A DNA stretch of 64,000 nt, from positions 248,001-312,000 of the forward strand of contig NZ_SZZM01000005.1 of the NCBI RefSeq assembly GCF_005281615.1. The letters run 5' to 3'. The DNA comes from Rhodoligotrophos defluvii. Its GTDB lineage: Bacteria > Pseudomonadota > Alphaproteobacteria > Rhizobiales > Im1. Shown piece by piece: positions 60,836 to 64,000 of this stretch; positions within the stretch are counted from its first letter, which is position 1; each line of letters opens with the position of its first letter. The notes under the pieces were generated by a model. That model had not been told where the DNA came from. It ran no database searches and was given only the letters and a program-made list of their open reading frames with translations. Position numbers and translations under genes: made by a program.

Positions 60836-62044
60836 ATGGCCAACGAAGACTTCGGGCGCAACCGCCCGCTGGGTTTCTCGACGCGCGCGATCCACCTGGG
60901 CTATGACCCCAGCACCGCCCAGGGCGCCCTGACGCCGCCGATCTACCTCACCTCGACCTATGCCTTCGAGAGCGCCGAGGACGGCGCGGCTTTGTTCCGG
61001 GGCGAGAAACAAGGCTATATCTATGGCCGCACGAAGAACCCCACCCAGACCCTGCTGGAGCAGCGGCTGGCGAGCCTCGAAGGCGGGGAGGCGGGGCTGG
61101 TGGTCTCCTCCGGTATCGGGGCGATTACCGCGACGTGCTGGACCCTGCTCTCCGCGGGCGATGAGGTGGTGTTCGACCAGACCCTCTATGGCAGCACCTA
61201 TGCCTTCCTGACCAAGGGCCTGCAGCGCTTCGGCGTGAAAGCCGTGCCAGCCGACATGACCAATCTCGCCATGGTCGAGGAGGCGCTGACGCCGAACACG
61301 AAAATCGTGTTCTTCGAAAGCCCGGCCAATCCGAACCTCCGCGTCATCGACATCGCCAAGGTGGCCGAGATCGCCCATGGGCGGAAGGCGCTCGTCATGG
61401 TGGACAACACCTTCTGCTCGCCGGCGCTACAGAACCCGCTGGCTTTCGGCGCCGACCTGGTGGTGCATTCGGCCACGAAGTTCCTGGGTGGTCATGGCGA
61501 CCTGCTGGGCGGCGCGGTGATCGGCCGAGCGGAGCTGATCAACCAGATCCGCGGCGTGGGCCTGCGCTGGCTCACGGGCGCGACCATCTCGCCGATCAAC
61601 GCCTTCCTCATCCTGCGCGGCCTCAAGACCCTGGAGATCCGCATGCAGCGCCACTCTCAGTCGGCACGGGCGGTGGCGGAGCTTCTCGCGTCCCATCCGG
61701 CGGTGGCGACCATCTCCTATCCCGGTCTTGCCGATTTCCCGTACAAAGAGATCGCCGCGCGGCAGATGCGTGATACCGGCGGGCTTATCGCGCTGGAGCT
61801 CAAGGGCGGCCACGATGCCGGCCTCAAGCTCATGAATCGGCTGAAGCTCATCACCCGCGCCGTGAGCCTGGGGGATGCGGAGACGTTGATCCAGCACCCG
61901 GCCAGCATGACGCACGCGGCCTATCCGCCGGAGGAGCGGACCAAGCACGGCATCAGCGAAGGGCTGGTGCGCATGTCGGTCGGCCTTGAAAACGTCGACG
62001 ACATTCTTGATGACCTGACCCAGGCGCTCGACGGTGTTCGGTAG
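60836..62044 (+). CDS. PLP-dependent Cys/Met metabolism enzyme, methionine gamma-lyase-like
   Basis: The 402-residue enzyme belongs to the cystathionine gamma-synthase/methionine gamma-lyase family. Lys215 (HSATKFLGGHGD) should bind pyridoxal phosphate, with Asp190 (VMVDNTFCSP) and Tyr118. Overall motifs look most like methionine gamma-lyase, but the cysteine after Tyr-Gly in that enzyme is Ser120 here (TLYGSTY), so a different C-S or C-O substrate is possible. GGAACAGGAGC precedes the ATG at 60836. It is convergent with the metallo-hydrolase gene, three bases apart. Confidence 0.9.
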   Translation: MANEDFGRNRPLGFSTRAIHLGYDPSTAQGALTPPIYLTSTYAFESAEDGAALFRGEKQGYIYGRTKNPTQTLLEQRLASLEGGEAGLVVSSGIGAITATCWTLLSAGDEVVFDQTLYGSTYAFLTKGLQRFGVKAVPADMTNLAMVEEALTPNTKIVFFESPANPNLRVIDIAKVAEIAHGRKALVMVDNTFCSPALQNPLAFGADLVVHSATKFLGGHGDLLGGAVIGRAELINQIRGVGLRWLTGATISPINAFLILRGLKTLEIRMQRHSQSARAVAELLASHPAVATISYPGLADFPYKEIAARQMRDTGGLIALELKGGHDAGLKLMNRLKLITRAVSLGDAETLIQHPASMTHAAYPPEERTKHGISEGLVRMSVGLENVDDILDDLTQALDGVR

Positions 62045-62047
62045 GGC

Positions 62048-63040
62048 TCAGCCGGACGCCAGGGCGCGCGTGAATTCGTCGCGCAAGGCATCTTCCCGGT
62101 CGAGATAGCGTGGCGAGAAATGCATCGGGACTGCCACGCGGACATTGGCCCTGCGCGCGATGGACCCGGCCTGGGCGGCGGTCAGGTGCTTTCTGGCGGC
62201 GGCAAGCGCCCGGTCCTCTTCGAGGAACACCGCCTCGATGAACAGCTGGTCGGCATTGCGGGCGAACGCGACCAGCTTCTCCACATTGGCTTCCGTGTGG
62301 GCAAGGTCGGTCGCGTAGACAATCCGCTGGCCGGGCGCGGTCTTGAGCGCTCCGGCGCCCACAAGCTCATCCGTCGAGACGGTCAAGCCGGGTGCCGGAG
62401 TGAAGCGAGCCGGTCCTCCCCCGGCGCGCACCGCGCGCTTGGCCGCGGTGAGCCAAGGGCCCACCGGCAGGCCGAGCTCGTCCAGCCGCGCCTTGTGCAC
62501 GTTGACGCGCAGCTTTTCCTGCATGGCAAAGGCGAGGCAGGGAATGCCGTGGTCGAGCAGCAGGCCTTCCACCTGGAATTCCGGATGATCCAGCAGCACC
62601 GGGCCCATTGCCTGTGGCGGTGCGACTTCACGCCGTCTGAAGGCCTCGCGCGCTCGGAACAGGCTGGCATGGGTGAACCCGTCAGGACCCCAGTCAGCGG
62701 CGGCGAGCGCGAAGTCGTGGGAGTCCTCGCCCAGCAGGTTCCAGCTATAGGCTTTGAGCTTGGCCTCGACGGCGTCGGTAACGCCGGGCGGGCCGATCAG
62801 GTCGACCCGCATGTCGCGATAGAGGCACAGGCGCAGCAGCTGGTCGAAGCCGGCGAAATGGTCCATGTGCCGGTGCGTGACGAACACATGGCTCACCCGG
62901 AGAAGCTCGCGCGAGGAGAGCGGGGCAAGATCGCCGATGTCGAACAGGAGCGCACGCCGGCCGAAGCGGAGGTCGAGATAGAGCGTCACGTCGGAAAACG
63001 GGTCGTTCACCAGGCGTGGCTGAAACAGGGGCGTGGTCAC
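62048..63040 (-). CDS. Metallo-beta-lactamase-fold hydrolase (RNase Z-like)
   Basis: The 330-residue protein has the zinc-binding motif VTHRHMDHFAG and downstream ligands in ATDLAHTEANV and the C-terminal AVPMHFSPRY, as in the RNase Z/ElaC group. RNase Z trims tRNA 3' ends, but many relatives hydrolyse other esters. I start it at a GTG ending at 63040, which puts LFQPRLVNDPFSD at the N-terminus. A GTG ending at 63136, just after the HyuA stop, would add 32 residues and is also possible. It follows the second HyuA gene. Confidence 0.8.
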   Translation of the reverse strand: MTTPLFQPRLVNDPFSDVTLYLDLRFGRRALLFDIGDLAPLSSRELLRVSHVFVTHRHMDHFAGFDQLLRLCLYRDMRVDLIGPPGVTDAVEAKLKAYSWNLLGEDSHDFALAAADWGPDGFTHASLFRAREAFRRREVAPPQAMGPVLLDHPEFQVEGLLLDHGIPCLAFAMQEKLRVNVHKARLDELGLPVGPWLTAAKRAVRAGGGPARFTPAPGLTVSTDELVGAGALKTAPGQRIVYATDLAHTEANVEKLVAFARNADQLFIEAVFLEEDRALAAARKHLTAAQAGSIARRANVRVAVPMHFSPRYLDREDALRDEFTRALASG

Positions 63041-63140
63041 GTCCGCGCGGCCTCGTGCAAGAGCTGCCCCACTTAATCGGAGACCGTGGCAAAGCTCAAG
63101 CTTGGCACCACGCCAGCGGACCGGAGGCCCGCTCACCCTG

Positions 63141-64000
63141 TCAGACCAAGTCGATGATCAGGTTGAGGGATTCATCCACCCTGACTCGCGCGCCGGGCCC
63201 GATGACACAGGTGGATTCCCGCTCCTCGACCAGGGCCGGACCGGTAAAGGCGCAGCCGCTGGGCAGTCGGTAGCGGTCATAAACGGGACAATCGAGCCAG
63301 CCGTGATCCTCGAACTTGACCTTGCGCGTACCCCGCTTGGCCCGGCCGAGGTCTGCGGCGGCTTTACCCTCGCCGGCGCCGATCTTTATCTTGCTGCCAG
63401 GCGCGGCCAATGACAGGCGCCAGTTCAGCACCTCGATGGGACTGTCCTCGATGATACGGCCGAACTGGGCGCGGTAGCTCTCGAAGAAGCTCGCGCGGAT
63501 CACGTCCAGATCCCGCTCGGAGAGCACAAGGGAGGGCAGGGGCACCGGGATCTCGAAGCCCTGGCCCTTGTGGCGCATCTCGGCCGTGGGCTTGAAGGTG
63601 ATGCGCTCGGGGTCGGCGCCCGCTTCCGACAGCAGGCGCACGCCTTCCGCCCGCATCTCCTCGAACAGCGCATTGATCGCCTGCCAATCAACGGCATCCA
63701 GTCGCGACATCTTGGTGCGGACCATGTCGGTGGCCGGGGGCGCGACCAGGAAGCCCAAGGCGGAGGCCACGCCTGCGCCCATGGGCACTACCATCCTGCC
63801 GACCTTGAGCAGGCGGGCCAGGTTGAACGCATGCACCGGACCCGCGCCACCGAAGGCAATGAGCGTGTATTTGCGCGGGTCCTTGCCCTTTTCGGCGAGA
63901 TGCGTGCGGGTTGCGGCGGCCATGGTCTCGTCGATGATCCGCTGCACGCCGAGGGCCGCCTCGTCCACCTCCAGCCGCGTGGCTTCGGAGATCTTGTCGG
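63141..64000 (-). CDS. Second hydantoinase/oxoprolinase A subunit (3' part)
   Basis: The frame is open to the end of the window and stops at 63141-63143, so only the last 285 or so residues are seen. They match the C-terminal half of HyuA: LIAFGGAGPVHAFNLARLLKV is the phosphate-binding region, followed by VVPMGAGVASALGFLVAP and FTGPALVEERESTCVIGPG. It differs clearly from the HyuA at 48016-50079, so it is a paralogue, not a recent copy. The partner B subunit may lie beyond the window edge. Confidence 0.93.
   Translation of the reverse strand, partial: DKISEATRLEVDEAALGVQRIIDETMAAATRTHLAEKGKDPRKYTLIAFGGAGPVHAFNLARLLKVGRMVVPMGAGVASALGFLVAPPATDMVRTKMSRLDAVDWQAINALFEEMRAEGVRLLSEAGADPERITFKPTAEMRHKGQGFEIPVPLPSLVLSERDLDVIRASFFESYRAQFGRIIEDSPIEVLNWRLSLAAPGSKIKIGAGEGKAAADLGRAKRGTRKVKFEDHGWLDCPVYDRYRLPSGCAFTGPALVEERESTCVIGPGARVRVDESLNLIIDLV

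Noticed and set aside
60836-62044. Assignment as a true methionine gamma-lyase (mgl)
   Set aside because: The active-site cysteine is replaced by Ser120 and the gene setting is not one for methionine breakdown, so only family-level naming is justified.

Overview
The window is a high-GC chromosomal segment from an alphaproteobacterium, most likely of the order Hyphomicrobiales (Rhizobiales). The evidence is the end of the ribosomal alpha operon with a short-lid adenylate kinase, an ATP12-type F1-ATPase assembly factor, one copy of a palindromic intergenic repeat that I recall as common in Rhizobiales, and a large load of ABC transporters and catabolic genes. No tRNA, rRNA, CRISPR, insertion sequence or phage gene was found. 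Genes are densely packed and no gap exceeds 300 bases.

Region 1 (1-10.0 kb, housekeeping): secY (3' end), adk, rpsM, rpsK, rpoA, rplQ and a clear rho-independent terminator, followed by a Do-family periplasmic protease, rarA, an RluC-type pseudouridine synthase, an ATP12 chaperone and a propionyl-CoA carboxylase beta chain.

Region 2 (10.0-29.5 kb, aromatic/aryl-acid catabolism): after a small secreted protein and an EamA exporter comes a cluster built around a TetR regulator (22468-23103). It holds a VOC protein, a PaaG-like enoyl-CoA hydratase/isomerase, a branched-chain/aromatic-acid type ABC importer (with a LivM-LivG fusion), a two-subunit Rieske oxygenase, a PaaK-like CoA ligase, an FMN-dependent 2-hydroxyacid dehydrogenase, a fused indolepyruvate:ferredoxin oxidoreductase and a TrpXYZ-like ABC importer. 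Four near-identical 20-bp pseudo-palindromes (consensus TAGACCGAWCGWTCGTTCTA) lie in front of the four transcription units and are probably the operators of this TetR protein. This regulon is the most interesting system in the window: the enzymes could take an aryl-2-hydroxyacid to the 2-oxoacid, then to an aryl-acetyl-CoA type ester and into ring attack.

Region 3 (29.5-34.5 kb): a YCII protein, an isoaspartyl methyltransferase fused to an erythromycin-esterase domain, a 59-residue hydrophilic protein, an L,D-transpeptidase, an AAC(3)-I-like acetyltransferase and a bacterial relative of plant SABATH carboxyl methyltransferases.

Region 4 (34.6-42.8 kb): a LysR regulator, an ADP-forming acyl-CoA synthetase, an acyl-CoA dehydrogenase and a complete spermidine/putrescine-type ABC importer.

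Region 5 (42.9-64.0 kb): an M14 cytosolic-carboxypeptidase-like enzyme, then a minus-strand operon (divergent ketol-acid reductoisomerase homologue, HyuA, HyuB, rhodanese, GMC oxidoreductase) diverging from a plus-strand operon (N-methyl amino acid oxidase, oligopeptide-type ABC importer, GcvT/DmdA-like demethylase, short-chain dehydrogenase, IclR regulator, methionine gamma-lyase-like PLP enzyme). A metallo-beta-lactamase hydrolase and the end of a second HyuA gene close the window. The set suggests uptake and breakdown of an N-methylated, cyclic-amide or amino-acid-like compound whose identity cannot be read from sequence alone.
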